This document shows positions 8,492 through 17,500 of a stretch of 48,647 bases of DNA, piece after piece; within the stretch, counting starts at the first letter, position 1; each line of letters starts with the position of its first letter. Below the pieces are notes generated by a model, which ran no database searches, was not told the origin of the DNA, and worked only from the letters and a program-made list of their open reading frames with translations. The DNA comes from CAYRNY01 sp964425755 (GTDB taxonomy: Bacteria > Chloroflexota > Anaerolineae > Aggregatilineales > Aggregatilineaceae), in contig CAYRNY010000026.1 in assembly GCA_964425755.1 (NCBI GenBank), positions 1 through 48,647 on the forward strand, in the 5' to 3' direction. Both the position numbers and the translations under genes were made by a program.

Positions 8492-9345
8492 GGTTGATCA
8501 ACACCTGGCGACAATCCCCCACATTCCGCACCCTGACCGGCCTGCTGGCCCTGGCGGGCTGGTATGCCACCCGCGTCGAACCGCGCTGGCTGCGCGTGAC
8601 CCGGCTCACGCTGCCCCTGCACGATCTACCCCCGGCGTTTGACGGCTACCGCATCGCCCACATCTCCGACCACCATCTCGGCATGCGCACGGCGGATGCC
8701 CTGCTGCCGCGTGTGGTCGCGCTGGTGAACCGCGAAGGGCCGGACCTGGTCGCCATGACGGGCGATCTCGTCACGTGGGGCCGCGCCCACAACGTCAGTA
8801 ACCGCACGGTCGCACCGCTGGGCGACCTGCGCGCCCCGGATGGGGTCTGGTCGGTATTGGGCAATCATGATTATGTCGATCCACGCTTTGTGGGCGAACT
8901 ACTCTGCGGGGCAGGAATCACGCTGCTGCGCAATGAGGCGCGGATCATCCGGCGCAGCACGGACGGGCTGGCGGTGGTCGGGCTGGACGATGTTCACTTT
9001 GGCACGCCGGACCTGAACGCGGCGCTGGCGCACATCCCTGCCGATATGCCCGCGCTGTTGCTAGTGCACGAGCCGGACTTCGCCACCGCTGCAGCGGCCT
9101 ACCCGAACATCTTGCTGCAACTGTCGGGCCACACGCACGGCGGGCAGGTCACGATGCTGCAGCGCCCACTGCTGCTGCCCCAACACGGGCGCACCTTCTA
9201 CCGGGGACTGCGTTCCGTGCGCCGGATGTGGGTTTACGTCACGACCGGCACCGGTACCGGGCGCTTCGTCATCCGCTTCGGCAGCCGCCCGGAGATCGCA
9301 CTGATCACGCTGCGCCGCGCCGCGGGCACGCAACCTGTGGTATAA
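8488..9345 (+). CDS. Metallophosphoesterase, YkuE-like
   Basis: A 285-residue calcineurin-like phosphoesterase. All metal-site blocks are visible: ISDHHLG (DxH, about 56-62), TGDLVTWG (GD), LGNHDYVD (GNHD), LLLVHEPDF and SGHTHGGQ (GHTH, about 213-220). The N-terminal hydrophobic stretch (about 13-25) may be a membrane anchor. Family members include YkuE and LpxH/UDP-diacylglucosamine-type pyrophosphatases, but the substrate is unknown. It is coupled to the preceding EEP gene by a 4-bp overlap, suggesting two phosphoesterases acting in one pathway. Confidence 0.88.
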   Translation: MRLINTWRQSPTFRTLTGLLALAGWYATRVEPRWLRVTRLTLPLHDLPPAFDGYRIAHISDHHLGMRTADALLPRVVALVNREGPDLVAMTGDLVTWGRAHNVSNRTVAPLGDLRAPDGVWSVLGNHDYVDPRFVGELLCGAGITLLRNEARIIRRSTDGLAVVGLDDVHFGTPDLNAALAHIPADMPALLLVHEPDFATAAAAYPNILLQLSGHTHGGQVTMLQRPLLLPQHGRTFYRGLRSVRRMWVYVTTGTGTGRFVIRFGSRPEIALITLRRAAGTQPVV

Positions 9346-9434
9346 CTGGATCAGCGCACCGTCACGGACCGCCTGTCATGGCGTTCCCGGTGACACCGCG
9401 CGCGTGAACCCGCTAGCGACGAGAGAAAAGGATC

Positions 9435-9905
9435 ATGCCGTACCTGATCGACGGGCACAACGTGATCGGCCAGCTCCCCGACCTGGACCTGAACGACCCA
9501 CAGGACGAAGCGAAGCTGGTCGAACGGCTGAAACGTTACATGGGGCGCAAACGCAAACGCTGTACCGTCGTGTTTGACAGGGGCCTGCCGGGTGGCCGCT
9601 CGCGCGATCTTTCGACGCCGAGCGTGCGGGTGATCTTCGCGCACGGGGGGACCACCGCCGACGCGATCATCATGGAGCGCATCCGCACCGCGCGTGATAC
9701 CGGCAGCCTGGTGATCGTCTCCGCCGACCGGGAGATCGTGGCCGCTGCAAGCCGGCGGCGGATCGGGGTGCTGAGTCCGCGTGCATTTGCCGAAGCGATG
9801 CGTGCATCCGTGATGCCGGACGACACGGACCCCGATCCCCACCTGACGCCCGACGAGGTCGATGAATGGCTGGCGTTGTTCGGCGGCGAAGCGGACGACA
9901 CCTGA
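9435..9905 (+). CDS. NYN/PIN-like domain ribonuclease family protein (YacP-like)
   Basis: A 156-residue protein beginning directly with the NYN/YacP fold (YLIDGHNVIGQLPDL). Conserved acidic residues (Asp in IDGHN, Asp in VVFDRG, Asp in TADAIIM and in VSADREI) form the Mg2+-binding site typical of PIN-like RNases. B. subtilis YacP (Rae1) cleaves ribosome-bound mRNA, and members lacking close similarity have unknown targets. AAAGGA lies before the ATG. It stands about 90 bp downstream of the phosphoesterase gene. The last 25 residues are acidic. Confidence 0.8.
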   Translation: MPYLIDGHNVIGQLPDLDLNDPQDEAKLVERLKRYMGRKRKRCTVVFDRGLPGGRSRDLSTPSVRVIFAHGGTTADAIIMERIRTARDTGSLVIVSADREIVAAASRRRIGVLSPRAFAEAMRASVMPDDTDPDPHLTPDEVDEWLALFGGEADDT

Positions 9906-10004
9906 CGCCAGACCCAGCACACCTCGCGTCACGCCGCGAGCGCCCTGTTCTCATCTATTACTAATTTTACTTTCACCCTGAGCTAAGCCATAGTCTCTAT
10001 CATT

Positions 10005-10185
10005 ACGAACAAGCGTCTCTTCCTGATCGGATGCAGTGGCTCATGTATGGGATAGAAGTGGCTTGTAGTAAGTAAGAGGCGCTTGACCTAGCATTGACTG
10101 GAGATGCGCGTCGCCGGTAGTGTTAGGTCGAATCTGAGGGCCGTTTGTGGTGTCCCCCCTCTCCACAACGGCTCTTTTCTTTTTG
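10005..10185 (+). ncRNA. Candidate structured non-coding RNA
   Basis: The 345-bp gap after the NYN gene has no plausible ORF but a chain of helices. AAGCGTCTCTT (10011-10021) pairs with AAGAGGCGCTT (10074-10084) over 11 bp with one G-U pair. GACCTA (10085-10090) pairs with TAGGTC (10124-10129), closing a longer stem in which 10091-10101 pairs with 10114-10123 with one bulge. A terminator hairpin follows at 10140-10185. A TATCAT box lies at 9998-10003 without a clear -35. It could be a small regulatory RNA of about 180 nt or a 6S-like RNA. I do not recognise a family. Confidence 0.35.
10140..10185 (+). terminator. Intrinsic terminator upstream of tRNA-Pro
   Basis: GCCGTTTGTGG (10140-10150) pairs with CCACAACGGC (10163-10172) with one bulged T, followed by TCTTTTCTTTTT. 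It is a strong terminator with no protein gene directly before it, which supports a non-coding transcript ending here. Confidence 0.7.
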
Positions 10186-10209
10186 CCAAATCTCCACAAC
10201 AGAACGCCC

Positions 10210-10238
10210 TTGTCATGGCCCGGAGCGCCGGGTATACT
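10210..10238 (+). promoter_or_regulatory. Promoter of tRNA-Pro
   Basis: TTGTCA (10210-10215) and TATACT (10233-10238) with 17-nt spacing, ending 12 nt before the tRNA 5' end. Confidence 0.75.
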
Positions 10239-10250
10239 AGCGTCCGTCAA

Positions 10251-10324
10251 CGGGGTGTGGCGCAGTTGGCTAGCGCGCTGCGTTTGGGACGCAGAGGCCC
10301 CCGGTTCGAGTCCGGGCACCCCGA
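10251..10324 (+). tRNA. tRNA-Pro (anticodon TGG)
   Basis: A complete cloverleaf. The acceptor stem CGGGGTG pairs with CACCCCG, the D arm carries AGTTGGCTAGCGC, and the anticodon stem CTGCG/CGCAG encloses loop TTTGGGA with anticodon TGG at 10285-10287. The T arm is CCCGG/TTCGAGT/CCGGG, with discriminator A at 10324. CCA is not encoded. Confidence 0.97.
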
Positions 10325-10363
10325 CTACCTTAACGCTGATTTTGGATCAAGTTGGTTCCTTAG

Positions 10364-10396
10364 CCCGACCTGGCAAACGATCAGGTCGGGTTTTTT
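10364..10396 (+). terminator. Intrinsic terminator of tRNA-Pro
   Basis: CCCGACCTG (10364-10372) pairs perfectly with CAGGTCGGG (10382-10390), followed by TTTTTT. Confidence 0.9.
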
Positions 10397-10421
10397 GATT
10401 CGGGTTATGCACCGGGGTTGA

Positions 10422-10712
10422 TTAGGTGCAACTTATCGCTGGCGGCCTGGACCGCTTCACGGTCCAGACTGCGCAGATATTGCAGCGAACTGATTCAAAC
10501 TTTCGTTGCGAAAAGCTGAACGCGATCCACGCAGCGAGACTGAGTGGGATCAGCACAGCAGCCAGTGCGCCAGCGTGTCCAGGTTGGCCCCCCTTGAGCC
10601 AGCCCCAGGGACCCAGCAGCACCGCCGAATACAGCAGCGCGCTGCCAACGCTTTGCAGGCTCCGTCCAGGCGGCGTGCTTGGGCGACCGGATGACTTCGC
10701 GGCGCGTCTCAT
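10422..10712 (-). CDS. Possible small membrane protein
   Basis: An open frame of 96 codons from ATG 10712 (open further upstream to 10784). It has two hydrophobic stretches, at about residues 18-37 and 46-67. No clear ribosome binding site precedes either start and no family is recognised. Its 5' end borders the divergent promoter and Rex-like site of the hdr cluster. It could equally be a chance frame. Confidence 0.28.
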   Translation of the reverse strand: MRRAAKSSGRPSTPPGRSLQSVGSALLYSAVLLGPWGWLKGGQPGHAGALAAVLIPLSLAAWIAFSFSQRKFESVRCNICAVWTVKRSRPPAISCT

Positions 10713-10720
10713 TGCAGTTT

Positions 10721-10738
10721 TTGTGAAAAATATCACTA
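10721..10738 (+). promoter_or_regulatory. Rex-like operator
   Basis: TTGTGAAAAATATCACTA matches the Rex operator plan TTGTGA-N6-TCACAA with a single mismatch in the right half-site. Rex is a repressor that senses the NADH/NAD+ ratio and controls fermentative and respiratory genes. The site ends three nt before the -35 box of the hdr-met promoter, a suitable place for repression. No rex gene is in the window. Confidence 0.55.
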
Positions 10739-10741
10739 AAA

Positions 10742-10771
10742 TTGACTTAACCGGAAGCCAGCCCCTATAAT
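10742..10771 (+). promoter_or_regulatory. Promoter of the hdr-mvhD-metVF cluster
   Basis: TTGACT (10742-10747) and a perfect TATAAT (10766-10771) separated by 18 nt, about 62 nt upstream of the hdrA1 start. Confidence 0.75.
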
Positions 10772-10833
10772 TGGTATACATCACGCTTCATTGATGCCTT
10801 TCGATCGCGCTGGGATGTAATGGGAGGCGCGAG

Positions 10834-13800
10834 ATGGGCGCTACGATATGGCACGACGTGCCCGCCGTCAGTTCCGTAATGGTCATCGGCGGCGGGATCG
10901 GGGGAATGCGCGCGGCACTCGATCTGGCTGATGCAGGTTTGAAAGTCTACCTTGTCGAGCAAACGCCCTGCCTGGGCGGGCGTGTGGCGCAGCTCGGCTA
11001 TATGTTCCCCCAGCATGACTGCGTCCTCTGCCGCGGAACGCCCGATCACGGCTATGGTTGCACCCGCCCCTCGATCTCCCCCGCCTACATCGAGCACAAC
11101 CAACACCCCAATATCGCAATCCTGACAAACACACATGTCGTAGATGTGGTCGGCCAAGCCGGGGATTTCACCATCTCGCTCCGGCAGGAACCGCGCTACG
11201 TCGATCCGGCGCGATGTATCAACTGCGGTCGCTGCGTCGATGTCTGCCCGATCGAGCTACCGGACGACTACCAACAGGGCATGGTCACGCGCAGAGCGAT
11301 CTACAAAGTCTCAGCGCGTGCCTCACCCGACGCCTATGTCATCGACCATGGCCCCTACTGCGACGACTGCGGAAAATGTGCTGCTGTGTGCCCCAGTAAT
11401 GCGATCAATTTGAACGACCAGCCACACCTGATACATGTCGAAGTCGGCGCGATTATCCTGGCGCTGGGCTTCCAGGTCTACGATCCCGGCGTGCAGGAAG
11501 AGCTCGGTTACGGGCGTTATCCCAATGTGCTGCACGCCATGCAATATGAACGACTGGCCAGCCGTTCCGGGCCGACCGAGGGCATCATCACGCGCCCGTC
11601 TGACAAGCGCCATCCGCGCTCGATCGCCTGGTTACAGTGCATTGGCTCGCGCGATCAGCACAACACCTTCTGCTCTTCGATCTGCTGCATGTACGCGACC
11701 AAAGAGGCGATGCTGGCCAAGCAGCGGCTGAACAATGACGTGGCGTGCACGATCTTCATCATGGACGAGCGCGCCTTCAACAAGGAATACAGCACTTATT
11801 TCGCTACCGCGCGCCAGAAGTACAATATCCGCTATGTCCGCTGCCGGGTTTCCTCGATCCAGGAAGACCCCGCCACACACGATCTGATCATCGACTTCGC
11901 CGACGCGGCAGGACGGCTCCAGCGCGAGCGCTTTGAAGCAGTCGTATTGGCGACCGGGCTGCAGCCGCCAGGATCGGCCAAGTACCTGGCGGATTTGCTT
12001 GACGTCGAACTCAACCATCACGGCTTTTGCCAGACCGATAAATTTACACCGCTGCAAACATCCCGGCCCGGTGTGTTCGTCTGCGGGGCGTTTTCGTCGC
12101 CCAAAGAGATCGCCGAAACGATCATTGATGCCAGCGGCGCGGCGGCTGAGGTCATGCGCTTGCTCAGCGATCATCTCAACACGCACACGTTCTCGCGCGA
12201 ATGGCCGTTCCTGGTGACCGGCGACCTGCCACCGGAACGCGATGTGAGTGTGGAGCCACCCTGGATCGGCGTATTCGCGTGCACCTGTGGCGGCACGATC
12301 GAGAGCGTGCTCGATCTGAAAGCCCTGGTGCGGCAGGTGGAACAATGGCCGGGCGTGCAGGCGGCGGAAGTCCTCGATTTCGCCTGCTTCCCTGACGCAC
12401 TAGAGCGGATTCAATCCGCGATCCACGACCAGCAGCTCAACCGTGTTGTCATCGCGGGATGCAGCAACCGCACGCATGATGCGCTGTTCCAGCGCGCGAT
12501 CCGGATGTCGGGCCTGAACCCGTATTTGCTGGAGATGGTCAACCTGCGCGAGCAATGCAGCACTGTGCACCGGGACCAGGCTGCCGTTGCCAACCGTAAA
12601 GCGATTGAGCTGGTCCGCGTAGCCGTGGGACGCGTGCAAGCCGGGCGCCCGATCCACAAGGATCGCCACCGCTGCCGCCCGACCGCGTTGATCATCGGTG
12701 GCGGCGTCACCGGCATGACCACCGCCCTGGCGATCGCCGACAGCGGGTTTGATGTGCACCTGATCGAACGGGCCGAGATGCTCGGCGGCAATTTGCTCAA
12801 TCTACACTACGTGGCCGAAGGGTATAACCCGCAACGCCTCTTGCGCGACCTGGTAAACCGTGTGCGAGCGCACAAGCGCATCACGACGTACACACGTACC
12901 GAGGTGGTGCGGCACTGGGGCCACGTGGGGTATTTCCGCGCCGTGCTGCGCACCACGATGCATGACGGTGCCGCGACCGACACCTCGATCGAGCACGGCG
13001 TTACGATCGTAGCCACAGGGGGACGCGAAACACGGGACCATCCCTGGCTGGCGCTACCGGGCGTCATAACGCAGCGCGAGCTGGAGCACATGATCATCCA
13101 CCAGCCGGAAGCGGTGATGAGCTTGCGGGACGTGGTCATGATCCAGTGCATGCGCCCACCGGGCACGCCAGAATACTGCTCGCGCGTGTGCTGCACCAAC
13201 GCGCTCAAGAACGCGATCCGCCTCAAGCTGTTCAACCCTGGCTGCCGGGTCAGCGTGCTGTACAAGAACATCGTGACCTATGGTTTCCGCGAGGAATACT
13301 ACACCCAGGCCCGCGAGCGTGGCGTGAATTTTATCCGCTACACCGATGACCGCCCGCCCGAAGTGATCACCGACGGTGAGCGAGTCCACGTGCGGGCGTG
13401 GGACCTGGCGTTAAGCCAGTGGCTTGATTTGCCTGCCGACCTCGTGCCGATGAGCATGGCTGTCGCACCGAGTGAGGGCACAACAGCGCTGGCGCAGATG
13501 CTGCGCGTGCCGCTTTCAACCGAGGGATTCTTCGAAGAAGCGCAAATCAAGCTGCGCCCAATGGACTTCATGCGTGAAGGCATTTTCCTGGCCGGGATGG
13601 CCCATTACCCGAAGTTCGTCGAGGAAAGCATCAGCCATGCGCTGGCGGCGGCTGCACGCGCGCTGCCCCTGCTGGCGCAGCAGTCGCTGTACCTGGGGGG
13701 CATTGTGGCGCAGGTCGACCCCGACAAATGCGTGGGCTGCCTGACATGCACGCGAACCTGCCCCTTTGGCATCCCGCAGGTCATCCAGCAGGAAGACCGT

Positions 13801-13992
13801 ACCGGGGTCGGCGGGTTGGGCGGTGCGGCATTCATCGATCCCGCCCAGTGCCAGGGCTGCGGCACGTGTACCGGCGAGTGCCCGGCCAGCGCGATCCAAC
13901 TGCTGAACTACACCGACGCGCAGGTGATGCTGCGCGAGATTGGCGGGCTGGGAAGCTGGTCGGCGACCATGCCACAGGAGGCAGTGTTATGA
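10834..13992 (+). CDS. hdrA: HdrA-like electron-transfer flavoprotein, double-length
   Basis: A 1052-residue heterodisulfide reductase subunit A-type FAD/iron-sulfur protein. The first FAD-binding motif is GGGIGG (19-24). An unusual cysteine-rich N-terminal segment (DCVLCRGTPDHGYGCTRP) stands where HdrA normally has DCAxC. The two-cluster ferredoxin part has CINCGRCVDVCP (about 129) and CDDCGKCAAVCP (about 176). A middle module with CTCGG (about 482) and AGCSNRTHDALF follows. A second FAD motif (IIGGGVTGM, about 619-627) starts a second HdrA-like half. A C-terminal ferredoxin with CVGCLTCTRTCP (about 966) and CQGCGTCTGECP (about 1006) completes it. HdrA is the flavin that bifurcates or confurcates electrons in Hdr complexes. 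ATG 10834 follows GGAGG by six nt. It overlaps mvhD by 4 bp. Confidence 0.9.
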   Translation: MGATIWHDVPAVSSVMVIGGGIGGMRAALDLADAGLKVYLVEQTPCLGGRVAQLGYMFPQHDCVLCRGTPDHGYGCTRPSISPAYIEHNQHPNIAILTNTHVVDVVGQAGDFTISLRQEPRYVDPARCINCGRCVDVCPIELPDDYQQGMVTRRAIYKVSARASPDAYVIDHGPYCDDCGKCAAVCPSNAINLNDQPHLIHVEVGAIILALGFQVYDPGVQEELGYGRYPNVLHAMQYERLASRSGPTEGIITRPSDKRHPRSIAWLQCIGSRDQHNTFCSSICCMYATKEAMLAKQRLNNDVACTIFIMDERAFNKEYSTYFATARQKYNIRYVRCRVSSIQEDPATHDLIIDFADAAGRLQRERFEAVVLATGLQPPGSAKYLADLLDVELNHHGFCQTDKFTPLQTSRPGVFVCGAFSSPKEIAETIIDASGAAAEVMRLLSDHLNTHTFSREWPFLVTGDLPPERDVSVEPPWIGVFACTCGGTIESVLDLKALVRQVEQWPGVQAAEVLDFACFPDALERIQSAIHDQQLNRVVIAGCSNRTHDALFQRAIRMSGLNPYLLEMVNLREQCSTVHRDQAAVANRKAIELVRVAVGRVQAGRPIHKDRHRCRPTALIIGGGVTGMTTALAIADSGFDVHLIERAEMLGGNLLNLHYVAEGYNPQRLLRDLVNRVRAHKRITTYTRTEVVRHWGHVGYFRAVLRTTMHDGAATDTSIEHGVTIVATGGRETRDHPWLALPGVITQRELEHMIIHQPEAVMSLRDVVMIQCMRPPGTPEYCSRVCCTNALKNAIRLKLFNPGCRVSVLYKNIVTYGFREEYYTQARERGVNFIRYTDDRPPEVITDGERVHVRAWDLALSQWLDLPADLVPMSMAVAPSEGTTALAQMLRVPLSTEGFFEEAQIKLRPMDFMREGIFLAGMAHYPKFVEESISHALAAAARALPLLAQQSLYLGGIVAQVDPDKCVGCLTCTRTCPFGIPQVIQQEDRTGVGGLGGAAFIDPAQCQGCGTCTGECPASAIQLLNYTDAQVMLREIGGLGSWSATMPQEAVL

Positions 13993-14510
13993 GCACGTCC
14001 GGCGATGGCAGCCAGTTTGAGCCGGAGATCACGGCGTTCTACTGCATCTACTGCGGGTACATGGCCGCGGACACCGCCGGGGCGCTGCGCGTACAGTATC
14101 CGGCGAACGTCAAACCGCTGCGGCTGCCGTGTACCGGCAAGACCGACATTCGCTACCTGCTGGAAGCGTTTGAACAAGGCGCGGATGGCGTGTATCTCAT
14201 CGCCTGCCCGATCGGCAACTGCCACCACGTGCGCGGCAACGAGCGCGGACGGGCACGGGTCGAACGCGCCAAGCACATTCTCGACGAGATCGGGCTGGGC
14301 GGCGAGCGCCTGGAGATGTTCTTTATGTCCGGCAGCCAGGCGTATGCCTTCGCCGCCGCTGCCCGCACGATGACCGATCGCATCCGCGCATTGGGACCTA
14401 ACCCGCTTAAACCGGTCAAGCGCGCGGACGAACCGCCCAAACCGCCGGACGAAGACGAGGATATCGGCTTTCGGGGCAGACGCCCTGATTCGACACAAGG
14501 GACAGAATAG
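13989..14510 (+). CDS. mvhD: MvhD-like [2Fe-2S] electron-transfer subunit
   Basis: A 173-residue member of the MvhD/hydrogenase iron-sulfur subunit family, which passes electrons to HdrA. Family landmarks are FYCIYCGYMAADTAG (about 18-32), LPCTGKTD and ACPIGNCHHVRGN (about 77-89). The tail after about residue 137 is Pro/Asp/Glu-rich and probably disordered. The ATG overlaps the stop of hdrA1 (ATGA), so the two proteins are coupled and probably made in equal amounts. It uses cysteine at the position where the second mvhD of the cluster has TGA. No hydrogenase large or small subunit accompanies it, so it serves an Hdr complex without hydrogenase here. Confidence 0.88.
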   Translation: MSTSGDGSQFEPEITAFYCIYCGYMAADTAGALRVQYPANVKPLRLPCTGKTDIRYLLEAFEQGADGVYLIACPIGNCHHVRGNERGRARVERAKHILDEIGLGGERLEMFFMSGSQAYAFAAAARTMTDRIRALGPNPLKPVKRADEPPKPPDEDEDIGFRGRRPDSTQGTE

Positions 14511-14554
14511 CCTATACGACCGAACGTGATCAGTAGACCACAAAGGGGTGCTTC

Positions 14555-17500
14555 ATGGCACACCCCGAGCAAACAAGGCACCGTCAAATTGATGCACCGG
14601 TTGGCGCGGTGATGGTTGTCGGCGGCGGCATTGCGGGCATGCAGGCCGCGCTGGACCTGGCCGACCAGGGGTTCAAGGTCGTGTTGGTCGAGTCACAGAC
14701 CGCGATCGGCGGCAAGATGGCCCAACTCGACAAAACCTTCCCGACCAACGACTGCGCCATGTGCACCATCTCGCCCAAACTGGTCGAAACCGGGCGCCAC
14801 CCGAACATCACGCTCATGACCGGCACGGACGTGCTCGACATCGCCGGGGAAGTCGGGCGATTTGCCGTGCGCGTGCGTCATGCCCCGCGATACGTTGACC
14901 AGGCTAAGTGTGTCGGTTGTGGTGACTGTGCGGCGGTTTGCCCGGTGGTCGTGCCGGACGGGTTCAATGAAGGGCTGGCCCAACGCCGGGCGGCCTACAA
15001 GCTCTATCCTCAGGCCGTCCCCAACGCCTACGCCATCGACAAACGCGGCATCGCGCCCTGTCGCGATGCCTGCCCCGCCGGGCAGCGCGCCCAGGGCTAT
15101 ATCGCCTTGATCCGCGAGGGGCGTTGGGACGATGCGCTGCGCGTGATCAAAATGGATAACCCGTTTCCCGGCATTTGCGGGCGCATCTGCAATCATCGCT
15201 GCGAGGACGCATGCAATCGCGGGCTGGTGGACGAAGCGGTCAACATCCGCGCGCTCAAACGTTTTGTGACGGACAAGGTGTATGCCCAACCGCGCCAGCC
15301 GGTCGAACCGGCCCCGCGACTCCATGATGAGCGCGTCGCCATCATCGGTGCCGGACCGTGTGGCCTGACCGCCGCGCAGGACCTCGCCCTGGCAGGCTAC
15401 GGCGTGACCGTGTTCGAGGCGATGCCGGTCGCGGGCGGGATGCTGCGGCTGGGCGTGCCGGAATACCGGCTCCCGACCCACATCATCGAACGTGAAGTGC
15501 AGGACATCATCGATCTCGGCCTCGACCTGCGCCTGAACCACCAGGTCGACAACCTGGACGATCTGTTCGACCAGGGCTTCGACGCGGTGTTGATCGCGGT
15601 CGGCGCGCATGAAGGCATCCGCCTGCCGATTCCGGGGCGCGATCTGGACGGCGTGCTGATCAACACGCGGTTTCTGCGCGACGTGCGGCTGGGGCGCTAC
15701 ACGAACGGTACACAGGATGACGCGCCGCCCCTGGGACGACGCGTGCTGGTGCTTGGCGGTGGCAACGTGGCGATCGACGTAGCGCGCAGCGCGATCCGGC
15801 TGGGACGCGAGGTGCACCTGGCGTGCCTTGAAGCGCGCGAGGCGATGCCCGCGCACGCCTGGGAAGTCGACGCTGCCGAAGCGGAAGGCGTCACCATACA
15901 CGCCGGGCGCGCGTTTGAGCGCATTCTGGGCGACGATCAGGGGCGCGTTACCGGCGTGGCGTGCGAGCATGTCGCGTCGTTCGAGTTCGACGACGCGGGC
16001 CGCCTGCATGTTGAAACGGTCCCCGGCAGCGCGCACGTCATCCCCTGCGACACGGTGATCTTCTCGGTGGGTCAGCGCGCCGGTCTGGCGTTTATCCCGG
16101 ACGATGCCGGGGTCGGGCTGACCGGGCAGCAGACGATCGCGGTCAACCCCAACACGCTCGCCGCCACGCGCGCGGGGGTCTTCGCGGCGGGCGACAGCGT
16201 CTCCGGCACGGCGTTTGTGATCGAAGCGGTGGACAGCGGTCACGTCGCCGCGCGCTCGATCATGCGCTACCTGCGCGGGGAGCACCTGGAGCCGCCGCGC
16301 AAACCCGACCTGCCGGTCGTCAAGCTCTCCCGCGAGGAGATCGAGCAGCGTATCGCCAGCGGCGAGATCACGCCGCAGCCGCGCGTGCCGATGCCCGAAC
16401 TGCCGCTTGAGCAGCGCATCAGCAGCTTCGCGGAAGTTGAAGGCGGCTATGATGACGCATCGGCGCAACGTGAGGCGGCGCGCTGCCTGGCCTGCGGCAT
16501 CTGCTCGGAGTGCATGAGCTGTACGTTCGCCTGCGGCGTGGACGCCATCGATCACGACATGGTAGCCCGCGAAGAGACGGTTGATGTCGGGGCGGTGATC
16601 CTCGCGCCCGGCTACCAGATTTACCGCGCTGAGCTGTCCGAAGAATACGGCCTGGGACGCTACCCCAACGTGATCACGGCGCTCCAGTTTGAGCGGCTGC
16701 TCTCGGCGTCCGGCCCGACGCTGGGCCACATCGAACGCCCCTCCGATCGCCGCGTACCCCGCCGGATCGCGTTCCTGCAATGTGTCGGCTCGCGCGACCA
16801 AAGCCACGATTACTGCTCGTCGGTGTGCTGCATGTACGCCACGAAAGAAGCGATCATCGCCAAAGAACACGCGCCGGATATCGATATCCATGTGTTCATG
16901 ATGGACATGCGCGCGTTTTCAAAAGGTTATTGGCGTTATTTCGAACGCGCGCGCGACCGTTACGGCGTGCAGTACACGCGCTGCCGGATCAGCGCGCTCA
17001 GCGAAGATCCGCGCACGCACGACCTGCGCCTGCGCTACCAGGACGAGGCGGGGGATATGCACCATGAAGACTTTGATCTGGTGGTGCTCTCGGTCGGCAT
17101 GGCGATCTCCGAGTCCGTGCGCGCGCTGGGGCGCAAGCTAGGCGTTGAGCTGGACGAATACGGATTCTGCCACACCGTGCAGTTTAACCCGCTGGAGACG
17201 AGCCGCCCCGGTATTTACGCCGCCGGACCGTTCCGCGAGCCGAAAGACATCCCCGAATCGGTGACCGAAGCCAGCGGCGCGGCTGCCGCTGCCGCCGCGC
17301 GGATCGCGCCGTCGCGCTTCACGCTGACGGTCACCCCGGAGTTTCCCCCGGAGCGTGACGTAGCAGGCGAAGACCCGCGCATCGGCGTGTTTGTGTGCCA
17401 CTGTGGATCGAACATCGGCGGCTATCTCGACGTGCCGGACGTCGCCGCCTACGCGCACACACTGCCCGGCGTGGTTCACGCCGAAGACAACCTCTACACC

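Noticed and set aside
10721..10738. CRP/FNR-type site as an alternative to Rex
   Set aside because: FNR/CRP sites need TTGAT or TGTGA half-sites separated by 4-6 nt in a 14-16-bp frame; the TTGTGA-N6-TCACTA layout fits the 18-bp Rex plan better, although a CRP-family regulator cannot be fully excluded.
14693..16891. Minus-strand open frame of 732 codons inside hdrA2
   Set aside because: Antisense shadow produced by GC-biased third positions; the composition is Arg/His/Asp-rich and no domain is visible.
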